This document shows, one piece after another, positions 1 through 8,124 of a stretch of 64,000 bases of DNA. The stretch's first letter is position 1; each line of letters starts with the position of its first letter. The position numbers and the translations under genes are program-made. Location of the stretch: the NCBI GenBank assembly GCA_022565355.1, contig JAIUMU010000005.1:124001-188000 (forward strand), read 5' to 3'. Under the pieces are notes generated by a model, which saw only the letters and a list, made by a program, of their open reading frames with translations, did not search any database and was not told where the DNA came from. Source of the DNA: Idiomarina sp. Its GTDB lineage: Bacteria; Pseudomonadota; Gammaproteobacteria; Enterobacterales; Alteromonadaceae.

Positions 1-315
1 ACAGTGTTGGTGGATATAAGCTTAGCAATCGGCCTTTTAGCACCTTCCGACACTCTGATTAACGTTACCATTATGTTTAGCCTTATCTGCCTGTTTCTAT
101 ACGCAGTGGTAGCCTTTATCTTCGCTATTAGTATGCTTGTTCGCTTCTCACAACTATCAGTGCCCCTGAAAGTATTCACCATAGGCCTGCTCGTTGCCTG
201 CGTGTTCCAGTTCACCATCGTACTTGGCGTGATCAATATCTTCCTGTTCCCAGTATTAATGATCGTATTAGCGATGCACTTTTTCCGCGGTGAACACGAA
301 GTGGAAGTTGTTTAA
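1..315 (+). CDS. DUF2975 family membrane protein (3' part)
   Basis: The reading frame is open from the first base of the window, so the 5' end lies outside; a GTG at base 4 is available but family members are usually about 150-170 residues, and only about 104 are seen here. What is visible is hydrophobic with roughly three membrane-spanning segments and a short charged C-terminus ending HEVEVV. The next gene, nine bases downstream, is a YozG-type helix-turn-helix protein; DUF2975 genes are commonly paired with exactly such regulators. The function is unknown: an inner-membrane protein under control of its partner is the usual reading. Confidence 0.7.
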   Translation, partial: TVLVDISLAIGLLAPSDTLINVTIMFSLICLFLYAVVAFIFAISMLVRFSQLSVPLKVFTIGLLVACVFQFTIVLGVINIFLFPVLMIVLAMHFFRGEHEVEVV

Positions 316-324
316 GGGGCACGC

Positions 325-537
325 ATGAACATTCGTATAAACTTAGATGTGGAAATGGCCAAGAACAAGATATCGCTTACCGAGCTTTCCGAAAAAGTTG
401 GTGTTTCAACCACTAACTTATCGCTGTTAAAAACCGGCAAGGTGAAGGCTATTCGCTTTAGCACTCTCGAGGCGATCTGCGCAGCGCTTAACTGCCAACC
501 TGGGGATATTTTGGAATATGTGCCCCCACAGCAATAA
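325..537 (+). CDS. YozG/XRE-type helix-turn-helix transcriptional regulator
   Basis: A 70-residue single-domain Cro/C1-type DNA-binding protein. The helix-turn-helix is residues about 15-50 (SLTELSEKVGVSTTNLSLLK), followed by the family-typical ending LNCQPGDILEY. An AAGGGGC ribosome-binding site precedes the ATG. It follows the DUF2975 membrane gene by nine bases and is probably co-transcribed with it. Likely role: autoregulator of the membrane-protein operon. The 3' end may overlap the next gene if that gene uses its upstream start. Confidence 0.85.
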   Translation: MNIRINLDVEMAKNKISLTELSEKVGVSTTNLSLLKTGKVKAIRFSTLEAICAALNCQPGDILEYVPPQQ

Positions 538-547
538 AACCGGAGGC

Positions 548-1348
548 ATGCGCCTGCACAAAGAGTTTTTCCGAAATGGCTTAAACTACCGTGATGGCCA
601 AAACGTTTCCTTTCGTGACATTGTGAATCGTTTTCAGTTTTATCATGTGAAAATCGGCCGTTGGGTAACGCCGCAAGAAGAGCAGCGTAGCGCGAATCTA
701 TTTTATGATGCGCTGTGTGATTTGCAGCATATTCTCGATGTTCCGCCCATAGTTCTCTCTATGCAGGGGGCAGTGGCACTGAGTTTTGGTTCGGGCGGCA
801 GGCCCGGTGCGAGTGCTCACTATCAACCAGCTGGCCGTATACTAGCGCTCGCTAAAAATGCTGGCGGCGGCAGCCTGGCCCACGAGTGGTTTCATGCATT
901 TGATCACTATATTGGCCCGAAGCTGTTTGGTGATGCGCTTTACGGTGATGGACGAAATTCAATGTTGTTCGCCAGCCGAGCTTGGCTAAGCCATGATGAG
1001 TTCGTGCCGCATCCGTTAAACCAGCAACTGCATAACCTCTATAAAGTGCTATTTCTTACCCCCGATGGCAACGGGCCAAATGAATACGTACAGCACTGCC
1101 AAGCGTTTGATAAAGCCAGTGGGCATTTGTATTACGGCTTACCTGAAGAACTGGCCGCCCGCGCTTTTGAGAACGGTATTCAGCGCCTAAAGATAAAGAA
1201 TCACTTTCTTGTTTCCGGCACGCTGAAAAGTGATACGGCCAAAGCAGGGCTGTATCCCACAGCCGAACTCAGTACTGCTATCACTAATGCGTTCCTCAAC
1301 TACTTCAGCCGCTTAGGTACTGCTTTAGAAAACAGTTATGGGGTGTAA
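548..1348 (+). CDS. CLCA_X family protein with HExxH motif
   Basis: About 266 residues from the ATG at 548, which sits right behind GGAGG; an in-frame ATG at 518 inside the preceding gene would add ten residues that look unlike protein. The sequence resembles the conserved proteobacterial CLCA_X family, whose function is not established. The central motif HEWFHAFDH (residues about 112-120) contains HExxH, the zinc-binding and catalytic signature of gluzincin metallopeptidases, after a glycine-rich stretch NAGGGSLA. No signal peptide or membrane segment is seen, so it should be cytoplasmic. Peptidase activity is inference from the motif; I see no obvious third zinc ligand. Confidence 0.6.
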   Translation: MRLHKEFFRNGLNYRDGQNVSFRDIVNRFQFYHVKIGRWVTPQEEQRSANLFYDALCDLQHILDVPPIVLSMQGAVALSFGSGGRPGASAHYQPAGRILALAKNAGGGSLAHEWFHAFDHYIGPKLFGDALYGDGRNSMLFASRAWLSHDEFVPHPLNQQLHNLYKVLFLTPDGNGPNEYVQHCQAFDKASGHLYYGLPEELAARAFENGIQRLKIKNHFLVSGTLKSDTAKAGLYPTAELSTAITNAFLNYFSRLGTALENSYGV

Positions 1349-1352
1349 GTTA

Positions 1353-2249
1353 CTATAGCTGCCAGCGGCTCTCTCCAACGTTGTTGCCTAGCAGTAAATC
1401 CCTTAAAACATCACACTCTTCGCGAATCACTTGGCCCACGAAAGGGTAAAAATCATTGTTCTGTAGCGTGCGTGCGCTTACTGCGGGTGGCACAAAACGC
1501 CCCATCTCTTGCATGAAATCCCGCTTTGTTTCTTCAGAGCTAACTATATCTTGAGCATGTGTATTTATATTTTGTAAAAAGTGCTCAAGTGATTTCGAAC
1601 GCATAGCGAGTTTCTTTGCAACATAATCAGCATTTTGCGGAACGCCTTTTTGCTTCAACCAAATAATATCCCATACATCTCGTGGCTTTATCCGCCGCTC
1701 GCGGAAAGCAAAAGCTACCATTTTATCCGCCAATATTTCTTCTAAGGTCTGCACTGGAATCGGCAAACCGGCAATCGGTGATTCGATATCATAATGGTTA
1801 ACTACCGAACGCTTCTGCACTTGCAGTGAATCGTATGCACACACATCAATATGCATTTTCTGCGAAGGGAGGTCTGCCCTGCCTGGGTGCGTTTCCAAAG
1901 TAACTTTCCAAGTTGATGTATCACTATTCGAAGACCTAGGTTCACGCGCAGTAACCTGTAACCCATATTTCCCCGCAATACCTTTTTGTAACTCAGCAGC
2001 CAACCCATCAAAATCACTTGGTTTGAAGTTGCAACCCCCTGTGAAATCAAGATCTTCTGAGAGCCTATTCGAGTTATAACAAAGCCGCAATGCCGTGCCA
2101 CCGATGAACGTTAGGTGATTCAGGAACCCGTGGCCATGCAACACATCAAGAATATCGAGATGCAAAATCTCTTTTTCGAGTACATATTCCATGCCCGCAA
2201 GATCAGGTTGTTTGCGAATAATCTCCGCCACCACTTTATGTAACATCAT
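1353..2249 (-). CDS. AbiEii/AbiGii-type nucleotidyltransferase toxin
   Basis: The toxin of a type IV toxin-antitoxin pair; AbiEii proteins are nucleotidyltransferases that arrest growth and can abort phage infection. Motif I, GGTALRLCYNSNRLSEDLDF, near residue 50 carries the GG-T nucleotide-binding glycines and the paired acidic residues (ExD) of the Pol-beta fold. The length, 298 residues, is full. I chose the ATG at 2249 (a second ATG follows at 2246) because AGGAG stands just upstream; a TTG at 2264 is also in frame. It overlaps the 3' end of its antitoxin gene by 14 bases, as expected for translational coupling. The second, unrelated AbiE module near 18 kb has the variant SVDIDL motif. 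Confidence 0.85.
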   Translation of the reverse strand: MMLHKVVAEIIRKQPDLAGMEYVLEKEILHLDILDVLHGHGFLNHLTFIGGTALRLCYNSNRLSEDLDFTGGCNFKPSDFDGLAAELQKGIAGKYGLQVTAREPRSSNSDTSTWKVTLETHPGRADLPSQKMHIDVCAYDSLQVQKRSVVNHYDIESPIAGLPIPVQTLEEILADKMVAFAFRERRIKPRDVWDIIWLKQKGVPQNADYVAKKLAMRSKSLEHFLQNINTHAQDIVSSEETKRDFMQEMGRFVPPAVSARTLQNNDFYPFVGQVIREECDVLRDLLLGNNVGESRWQL

Positions 2250-2781
2250 TGGGCTCCTCTGCAATCATATGAATATTGCGGCCAACTCGGCGTAAATCGA
2301 TCATAGCTTGCTCTTTAGTGGCGCGAAATACGCGGCTTTCAATATCGTAATAAACGCCATCGTTCAATGATGCGAGTGAGCGTTTGGTGTGAGTAAATTC
2401 AATGATTCCGTATTTCGTTTTATGTTCACCCGAGCGGCCAGTTGTCATCATGGTTAAGCGCCGAATGGGTACTTGTGAAATTGCCCCAATACGGCTTAAT
2501 TCAGTTTCTAAACTTACATAAATGAAGTGCCGCTTGTGCAATAAGCTCGCGATTTTTTCTAATACCCCAATGCTATTTGGCGGTGCTACGTTGTTGATAT
2601 AAAGCCCACGAGCTACCCGCTCCAGGGAGGAGTTAGTTGCGGCTTTCGCTAAAAACTTTATAAACGTGGGGCTCGGCCGTTCATCAAGCATCAATGCTAA
2701 ATCGGCAGCCGTAAAGATACCAAAATGCCCTGCATTCTTAGCTCGTACTGTTTCTTCGATTAAAGTTCTGAGTTTACTCAT
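2236..2781 (-). CDS. AbiEi-like antitoxin (DUF6088 family)
   Basis: A 181-residue protein of the DUF6088/AbiEi-like group that precedes AbiEii toxins. The N-terminal 70 residues look like a winged helix (TAADLALMLDERPSPTFIKF followed by a LYINNVAPP wing), the usual DNA-binding part; the rest resembles the AbiEi antitoxin body (GRSGEHKTKYGIIEFTHTKR). In this family the antitoxin represses its own promoter and counteracts the toxin without binding it (type IV). It is first in the operon and overlaps the toxin gene. A promoter with an operator-like dyad lies 32-59 bases upstream. Confidence 0.8.
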   Translation of the reverse strand: MSKLRTLIEETVRAKNAGHFGIFTAADLALMLDERPSPTFIKFLAKAATNSSLERVARGLYINNVAPPNSIGVLEKIASLLHKRHFIYVSLETELSRIGAISQVPIRRLTMMTTGRSGEHKTKYGIIEFTHTKRSLASLNDGVYYDIESRVFRATKEQAMIDLRRVGRNIHMIAEEPNDVT

Positions 2782-2801
2782 ATTAAGTGCACATTAATTC
2801 G

Positions 2802-2840
2802 CATATATAGAGAGTATATGTAAACTAGAGTAAAGGTCAA
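2802..2840 (-). promoter_or_regulatory. Promoter and operator dyad of the AbiE-type pair
   Basis: Reading leftwards, TTGACC (2840-2835), a 16-base spacer and TATACT (2818-2813) make a good sigma-70 promoter. The -10 box lies inside an inverted repeat CATATA-N7-TATATG (2802-2820), a plausible site for antitoxin autorepression. The -35 box almost touches the stop codon of the lactate permease gene (2848). Confidence 0.6.
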
Positions 2841-2847
2841 ATATGCT

Positions 2848-4389
2848 TCAGTTAAGTGCCACTATTCCTGCAATGGCGGTAAGTACTAGCGCCATGGGAA
2901 GGGTGTAGCGCATTACCTCTCCCTCACGGTCGTGGATATTTACCGTAGCACCGCTGGCAATAATGTTGTGTGGGCATACCATATTGCCCACTGCCGCACC
3001 GAATGTTTGCGCACCCAGTAAAGGCATTGGTGCGTGGCCGCCAGCTATTGCTGCAGAGCGCTGAAATTCGCTGAACAGAATATTGGAAGACGTTGCCGAG
3101 CCGGTAATAAAAGTACCGAGCACTCCAAACCACGCCGCCCAGAATGGCCACCACGCGCCAGCAATACCAGCCACTAACTGGCCCAACTGCGCAATGGCGC
3201 CGGTATGCACTAGCACTCGCGAAAGTAGTAGCATGATAAACAATGCGGCAAGAACGGTAAGTACCCGTACCAACGCTTCGCGCAGTGCCTTCGCCAATGC
3301 AGAAAACGATTGCCGTTGCAGCAAACCACCCACAAAGAAGCTTACCAACAGCAACGTGCCTGGGTGATACAGGTATTGAATTGCGCCCTGATAGCGTTGC
3401 CATTCTAGCCGCCATTGCAGGTCTTGTAGCGTTGCCTTCACTTCGGGAATTAAGCGGGTTATTAACACTAACCCAATAAGAATGGCATAGGGTGCCATGG
3501 CGCGCGTAAAGGATAGGTTTGTGTTTTTTTCTTCGGCCAACGGCACTTCGGGTGGCCCCACACTTTTCCACACGCCCTGCAGAATAAGGGTAAACAACAC
3601 GGCGCCCAACACCGCACCCAGCAACGTGGGCAACTCCGGGCCAAGGAAGTAAGCCATAAGCGCTGCTGGCAACAAAAAGCTAATAGCCGCCAGGGTGCCT
3701 AGGGTAACAATGTGGCGCATTGCTAATTCAGGTTCTGCATCCTTAGTGACAGGGCCGAAGCGCACGCAGCCCCACGCCAAACCAATCGCCAGCACCAGTG
3801 TAGTTGGTAGCATGTACGGCAATACCGCTTGGGCTAACAACAATTCAGATTCACCCACCAGCAGCGCTTGCGTAATTACTGGTGTACCTACTGCGCCAAA
3901 GGCTACGCCCAAACTGTGTCCCCAGAGCGCCAACACCACGGCCATTACGGGCCGATAACCGGCCGCCACCAGAAACGGAGCAGTGAGTGCCGCCGAAGTG
4001 CCAAACCCTGCTGCGCCCTCCATAAACATGGAAAAGAACCACGCAATAAACAGGGCACTTACTTTAGGATTTGGATGCAGCCGTGCCAGCCGCTGTTGAA
4101 TACTCGCAATGGCGCCACTATTGAGCTGCACGTAGTAAATACACAGCGCGCCAAAAATAATCCACAGAATACTTACGCTCGTGATTGCCGCTTCGAGCAA
4201 TGAGCCGGGGAAAATATCGGTAGTAAGCTGGTGCAGGTTAATTCCCACAATAACAGGCGTGCCGGCGAGGGTAACCAAAAGCGCCACGCCACCGGCTTTA
4301 AGCGCACTCCACTTAAAACCGATCATCCCCACCAGAATAATCAGAAATGGAACACTTAAAGCGAGCAATAAAAGGGCATTAACCTGCAT
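2848..4389 (-). CDS. lldP: L-lactate permease (LctP/LldP family)
   Basis: A 513-residue inner-membrane transporter of the lactate permease family, which imports lactate (and often glycolate) with protons. The protein is hydrophobic throughout with about 12-14 predicted helices; signatures include FFSMFMEGAAGFGTSAAL and FITGSATSSNILFSEFQ, both typical of LctP, and AVGNMVCPHNIIAS near the C-terminus. Length fits the family (about 500-570). It follows the 2-hydroxyacid dehydrogenase gene by 35 bases on the same strand, so the two are probably one operon concerned with lactate exchange. The choice between lldP and glcA-type substrate is not decidable from sequence. Confidence 0.85.
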   Translation of the reverse strand: MQVNALLLLALSVPFLIILVGMIGFKWSALKAGGVALLVTLAGTPVIVGINLHQLTTDIFPGSLLEAAITSVSILWIIFGALCIYYVQLNSGAIASIQQRLARLHPNPKVSALFIAWFFSMFMEGAAGFGTSAALTAPFLVAAGYRPVMAVVLALWGHSLGVAFGAVGTPVITQALLVGESELLLAQAVLPYMLPTTLVLAIGLAWGCVRFGPVTKDAEPELAMRHIVTLGTLAAISFLLPAALMAYFLGPELPTLLGAVLGAVLFTLILQGVWKSVGPPEVPLAEEKNTNLSFTRAMAPYAILIGLVLITRLIPEVKATLQDLQWRLEWQRYQGAIQYLYHPGTLLLVSFFVGGLLQRQSFSALAKALREALVRVLTVLAALFIMLLLSRVLVHTGAIAQLGQLVAGIAGAWWPFWAAWFGVLGTFITGSATSSNILFSEFQRSAAIAGGHAPMPLLGAQTFGAAVGNMVCPHNIIASGATVNIHDREGEVMRYTLPMALVLTAIAGIVALN

Positions 4390-4424
4390 TACATTTTCTC
4401 AATAGCAGCATATTTAATTCAGAG

Positions 4425-5429
4425 CTAGGCTAGTGCTTTATCGCTTGTTACCGCAAAAAATTCGCCCTTCCCAGAAGCAAACGCCGTTACATTGCCCAAG
4501 GTTGTATCCGCAATATTGCGTAGCGCTTCGCGAGTGAAAAAGCCTTGGTGGCCAGTTATCAGCACATTCGGGAATGTAAGTAAGCGCATAAATACATCGT
4601 CTTGAATTACCTCGGAAGACAAATCCGAGAAAAACAAATCACCCTCTTCTTCATACACATCGAGGCCAAGGGCACCGAGCTGCCCGCTTTTCAGCGCTTG
4701 AATAGCCGCTTTGGTATCCACCATTTTGCCGCGGCTGGTGTTAATTAACATTACCCCGCGTTTACAATGCGCCAGCACATCGGCATTAATCAGGTGGTGC
4801 GTATTGGGCGTAAGCGGGCAATGCAGCGAAATAATATCTGCGCGCTGCACCAGATCAGAAAACTCCACTATGGTGAAATTGTTGCGCACCGCAGCACTCG
4901 CACCTGGGTCGGAAACCAGCACTTCACAGCCTATGGCCTGCATTATCTTGGCAAAAATCTCGCCAATTTTCCCAGCACCCACCACACCCACGGTTTTCCC
5001 CGCTAAATCGAAACCCAGCAAACCATCGAGGGCAAAGTTTCCTTCCCGCACACGGTTATAAGCACGATGGGTTTTTCGGTTCAACGTAAGAATGAGCGCC
5101 AAAGCATGCTCAGCAACCGCATGAGGAGAATAGGCAGGTACCCGCGCAACCTGAATGCCCAATTCCTCTGCTGCCACCAAATCTACGTTATTAAACCCTG
5201 CACAGCGCAGCACAATTAACTTCGTGCCACCCGCTTGCAGTGCTTCTAGTACCTCACGGTTCAGTACATCATTCACAAACACACAAACCGCACCATAGCC
5301 TTCTGCCAAGGCAACCGTATTGGTACTCAACGGCACCTCATGAAATGTCATTTCATGGGCATGGCCAGCATTGGCGTGCGCAAATGATTGCTGGTCGTAA
5401 CTCTTGCTACTAAAAAATGCGATTTTCAT
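4425..5429 (-). CDS. ldhA: D-2-hydroxyacid dehydrogenase (D-lactate dehydrogenase type)
   Basis: A 334-residue NAD-dependent D-2-hydroxyacid dehydrogenase of the fermentative LdhA group, interconverting pyruvate and D-lactate. The Rossmann motif GVVGAGKIG is at residues about 148-156; the substrate-binding Arg is in [11 protein letters not shown], and the catalytic His in [13 protein letters not shown] near residue 295. GGAG lies eight bases before the ATG. With the permease downstream it suggests lactate uptake or export. The divergent intergenic region contains an inverted repeat TGCTAA-N13-TTAGCA (5471-5495) that may be a regulator site. A related 2-hydroxyacid substrate cannot be excluded. 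Confidence 0.85.
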   Translation of the reverse strand: MKIAFFSSKSYDQQSFAHANAGHAHEMTFHEVPLSTNTVALAEGYGAVCVFVNDVLNREVLEALQAGGTKLIVLRCAGFNNVDLVAAEELGIQVARVPAYSPHAVAEHALALILTLNRKTHRAYNRVREGNFALDGLLGFDLAGKTVGVVGAGKIGEIFAKIMQAIGCEVLVSDPGASAAVRNNFTIVEFSDLVQRADIISLHCPLTPNTHHLINADVLAHCKRGVMLINTSRGKMVDTKAAIQALKSGQLGALGLDVYEEEGDLFFSDLSSEVIQDDVFMRLLTFPNVLITGHQGFFTREALRNIADTTLGNVTAFASGKGEFFAVTSDKALA

Positions 5430-5517
5430 CGGCTATCTCCTTAGAGCGCTCGATTCTTAAGCGATATTAATGCTAATGTGAATATTAATTTAGCAGCATA
5501 CAACAAAGAATGTTCCT

Positions 5518-6804
5518 ATGGCATTTAGATTTCAACGGCGGGTAACCTTAATTCCAGGCTTACGTTTAAACTTCGGTAAACGCGGCGTAAGCGTATCTGC
5601 TGGCATTCGTGGCGCTAACATAACCGCAGGTAGGCGCGGTGTGCACGGCAACATGGGTGCTCCTGGCACTGGCCTTTCCTATCGCACTCGGCTTGATAAG
5701 GCGCCAGCACATCAACGCCGCGCAGCTCGTGCGCAAGAAAGAAATAGCAATGGCCAAACGAGTACAAGCACCAGCTCTCAAAAAGTAACGCTCGAGTGTG
5801 ATGCGCAAGGCAAACTGAATATGGTTGATGAGTTTGGGGCGCCCGCCAGCGCCAAACTCAAGCGTGATATTTGGGCGCAACACGCCGATAAAATTCATAC
5901 CTTTTTGCGCAATGAAATGGAGCGCATTAATGATGATCACGAGCTGCTGGTAAATATTCACCATGATACACCGCCGCTTTCTACTCCTGCTCCAGAGCTT
6001 GAACAGCAACCATTTGCAGAGCCAGAACCTCGGCTTCCTATGCCGAAAACCTTACCTAGCGAACCCACACCGATTAAAAAACGCTTCTGGCATACGCTCT
6101 TTGCAACGCTGGAAACGAGGCGAGTTAGCACTAATGAGGCTGCATACCAGGCATGGCAGCAAGAGTTGAAAGCCACACAGCACGATAATGAAGAACAAAC
6201 GAACAAGTATACCGCCCAGCACGCAGCTTGGAGTGAACGCAGAAATGAGCACAACGAAACCCAACAGGCGTTAAGCGAAGCGTTCAACGAAGATTTACAC
6301 AGTGATACCGAGTTTATGAGCGGCATACTGGAAAACGAACTCGCTCAACTCGATTGGCCGCGCGAAACAAATATCGATTTCGAGATTAACCAGCAGCAAA
6401 TAAAGCTCGATGTAGATTTACCAGCAAGTGATCACTTCCCAAGCCAAGAAGCGAACTTCAACGCATCGAAAAAGCGCTTGTTAGTGAAAAATAAAAGCGC
6501 CACCCAGCAACGCAAAGAATATGCCCAACATGTTCATGGCGTAATCTTTCGATTGCTCGGCGTAGTGTTCGTAACCTTACCGAGTATTAATGAAATTGAT
6601 ATTTCAGCCTATAGCCAACGCATTAACGAGGCTACCGGCCATGAAGAAGATGAATATCTACTGCAAGTATGCGTAAAGCGCGAAGATTGGGCTCGCTTAA
6701 ATCTTGATACCCCCGAGCGAATTAACCCAATTACTGCACTCGAACAATTCAATTTGCAACGCAACATGAGCAAAACCGGCATCTTCACAGCCATAGCGGT
6801 ATAA
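5518..6804 (+). CDS. DUF4236 domain protein with long charged extension
   Basis: A 428-residue protein. Residues 1-57 are a clear DUF4236 domain (FRFQRRVTLIPGLRLNFGKR, then GVHGNMGAPGTGLSYRTRL). DUF4236 proteins are often only 60-120 residues or carry extra domains; here a low-complexity Ser/Thr/Gln linker (about 70-95) is followed by 330 residues rich in Glu, Gln, Asn and His, with a coiled-coil-like middle (about 205-260) and a more compact C-terminal part. No signal peptide or convincing membrane segment. Function unknown. It stands alone, divergent from ldhA, with ATG right after TTCCT and only a weak ribosome-binding site. Confidence 0.7.
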   Translation: MAFRFQRRVTLIPGLRLNFGKRGVSVSAGIRGANITAGRRGVHGNMGAPGTGLSYRTRLDKAPAHQRRAARAQERNSNGQTSTSTSSQKVTLECDAQGKLNMVDEFGAPASAKLKRDIWAQHADKIHTFLRNEMERINDDHELLVNIHHDTPPLSTPAPELEQQPFAEPEPRLPMPKTLPSEPTPIKKRFWHTLFATLETRRVSTNEAAYQAWQQELKATQHDNEEQTNKYTAQHAAWSERRNEHNETQQALSEAFNEDLHSDTEFMSGILENELAQLDWPRETNIDFEINQQQIKLDVDLPASDHFPSQEANFNASKKRLLVKNKSATQQRKEYAQHVHGVIFRLLGVVFVTLPSINEIDISAYSQRINEATGHEEDEYLLQVCVKREDWARLNLDTPERINPITALEQFNLQRNMSKTGIFTAIAV

Positions 6805-6810
6805 TTAATC

Positions 6811-6985
6811 TGGATGCGACGCCTCCCGTCGCACCCCTATGCTACCGTTAGCATGTTGCTTCCAAGGAAAGATACCTAGCTCGTAAAGCAGGAGCTTCGG
6901 TAATGTAGGAACGCAACCCGAGTTAGGGCACAGGAAGTGCCGGCAATTTAGCGTCACTACCCCCTTTTATCTCGCCCGAGATAAT
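6811..6985. other. Hairpin-rich intergenic segment (possible structured RNA or REP-like element)
   Basis: Between the DUF4236 gene and the next gene five dyads follow each other: TGCGACG/CGTCGCA (6815-6833), ATGCTA/TAGCAT (6839-6854), AGCTC/GAGCT (6878-6896), GGCAC/GTGCC (6927-6941) and TATCTCG/CGAGATA (6969-6984). In addition CCTAGCTCG (6875-6883) can pair with CGAGTTAGG (6919-6927) with one G-U, giving an alternative to the third and fourth hairpins. None ends in a T-run. I could not match it to a known riboswitch, attC site or retron RNA. Confidence 0.4.
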
Positions 6986-7048
6986 GAATACCAAACACGA
7001 AATTATTAACAATCGTTCATCACTTAAAAACTGTTTAAGGACATTGCT

Positions 7049-7573
7049 ATGAGTATTTCATATCGCATGAAGCCGCGTGATCCACGCAGCCCTATCGAGA
7101 AGTTAGCGGCAAGAATTCACTTGAATGAGTTCCCAGAAGAATACGATTACACCTTTGATTCAATTGCTGATGCAAAAGCTAGGCGCGCTGGGAACAACCC
7201 TATGGCGCAAACTTATATTGATGAAGTAAACCAACAGCGAAGCCTGCGCGGCATTTCACCGCTTGCAGATAACGGCAAGCCTACCGATAAAAGCAGCCAC
7301 ACATGGGCGCTGAACAAAGCCAAAAATGAGTTCACCGTATTGCTTGATCATGCCTTGTACCACAACGATCCCATGGGTACCTGCTGTGTACAAAATTACA
7401 GCATTGGTGAATACGAGAATATCACCATGGGTATCATTCAACGCCTCGATAAAGAGCCTCTGCACCAAGCAATACTCAACGAATTAACTGTGTGGTTTGA
7501 TGCAGATCTCGTGAATCGCCCGCAGGTTCAGCAGGCGGTAATGCGCACTTTAAGCGATTTAGTGGGAGTGTGA
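7049..7573 (+). CDS. Hypothetical protein
   Basis: A 174-residue soluble protein that I do not recognise. It has no signal peptide, membrane helix or obvious motif. The N-terminal half is rich in Arg, Pro and Asp (RMKPRDPRSPIEKLAARIHL); the C-terminal half is helical with two cysteines (GTCCVQ near residue 112). AAGGA lies about eight bases before the ATG. It follows the hairpin-rich segment and is followed two bases downstream by a second orphan gene with its own GGGAG site, so the pair is probably one transcript. Confidence 0.6.
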   Translation: MSISYRMKPRDPRSPIEKLAARIHLNEFPEEYDYTFDSIADAKARRAGNNPMAQTYIDEVNQQRSLRGISPLADNGKPTDKSSHTWALNKAKNEFTVLLDHALYHNDPMGTCCVQNYSIGEYENITMGIIQRLDKEPLHQAILNELTVWFDADLVNRPQVQQAVMRTLSDLVGV

Positions 7574-7575
7574 TT

Positions 7576-7779
7576 ATGCAGAACGAAACATTTAATAACT
7601 CCGATTACAGCAAATTGAGCAATGCAGAGCTGATTGAGAAAATGAACCAAATACTCGCAAGCCCCTACCAAAATTGGCTATCTACTTGGGGCAAAAATAG
7701 AACGTTTGATGCACTTCGAAACGAGCTACTCAAGCGCGGGTACAGTGGCGAGATACCTATTTGGAATTACCAGCGATAA
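7576..7779 (+). CDS. Hypothetical small protein
   Basis: A 67-residue protein starting at the ATG at 7576, seven bases after GGGAG; a GTG at 7570 is also in frame but has no better site. Composition is polar with a helical middle (SNAELIEKMNQILASPYQNW) and an aromatic end (IPIWNYQR). Not recognised. Two bases separate it from the preceding gene's stop codon, suggesting translational coupling and a shared task. Confidence 0.5.
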   Translation: MQNETFNNSDYSKLSNAELIEKMNQILASPYQNWLSTWGKNRTFDALRNELLKRGYSGEIPIWNYQR

Positions 7780-7827
7780 CCCCGTTGCTGCGTAACTGGC
7801 GGCTAAGCAAACTTTTGCAAACAACAC

Positions 7828-8124
7828 TCACTGCACAGTGTGCTCATACCGCGCTTCAATCTGCTTTGCTGGTAAGGCGTGATTTATAATGGGTGCGAGC
7901 GCTGCTTGCACCACTGGCACTAAGCTTTGTAACCCTGTGAGTAGTGCTTGCTCTGGGGTATCTTGTGTAAACACTAATACCACCCGCAAGCTTTGCGGAA
8001 AGCGCTGATAATCAACCTCGTGGGTTAACCACGTGAACCCTTCGCACTCATACTTTGCATCTTCGCAAACGGCGGTGAGTGCTTTGATGATCTGCTTATC
8101 GATTTTTTGGTGGGTTTTGCGCAT
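7828..8124 (-). CDS. Conserved hypothetical protein, last gene of helicase/NERD operon
   Basis: A 98-residue protein resembling a small gammaproteobacterial family that has sometimes been labelled 'Fis family regulator'; I see no Fis-like helix-turn-helix, so I leave it unnamed. The core is a mixed alpha/beta pattern (EGFTWLTHEVDYQRFPQSLR, then VVLVFTQDTPEQ). The start ATG overlaps the stop codon of the NERD gene by one base (TAATG), so translation is probably coupled and the gene belongs to the leftward run from 12698. Confidence 0.6.
   Translation of the reverse strand: MRKTHQKIDKQIIKALTAVCEDAKYECEGFTWLTHEVDYQRFPQSLRVVLVFTQDTPEQALLTGLQSLVPVVQAALAPIINHALPAKQIEARYEHTVQ

Noticed and set aside
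3868..4203. Open frame opposite the lactate permease gene
   Set aside because: It runs antisense to a well-supported permease and shows no protein-like features or ribosome-binding site; treated as a shadow. Similar antisense frames over glnA, hutU, typA and others were dropped for the same reason.
6811..6985. c-di-GMP riboswitch, integron attC site or retron RNA
   Set aside because: The segment has GGAACGCAACCC and GTTAGGG, which slightly recall GEMM and attC, but the required core and partner sequences are missing and no reverse transcriptase or integrase is near.
7828..8124. Label 'Fis family transcriptional regulator' for the 98-residue protein
   Set aside because: No Fis-type C-terminal helix-turn-helix is seen; the name looks like a propagated misannotation.
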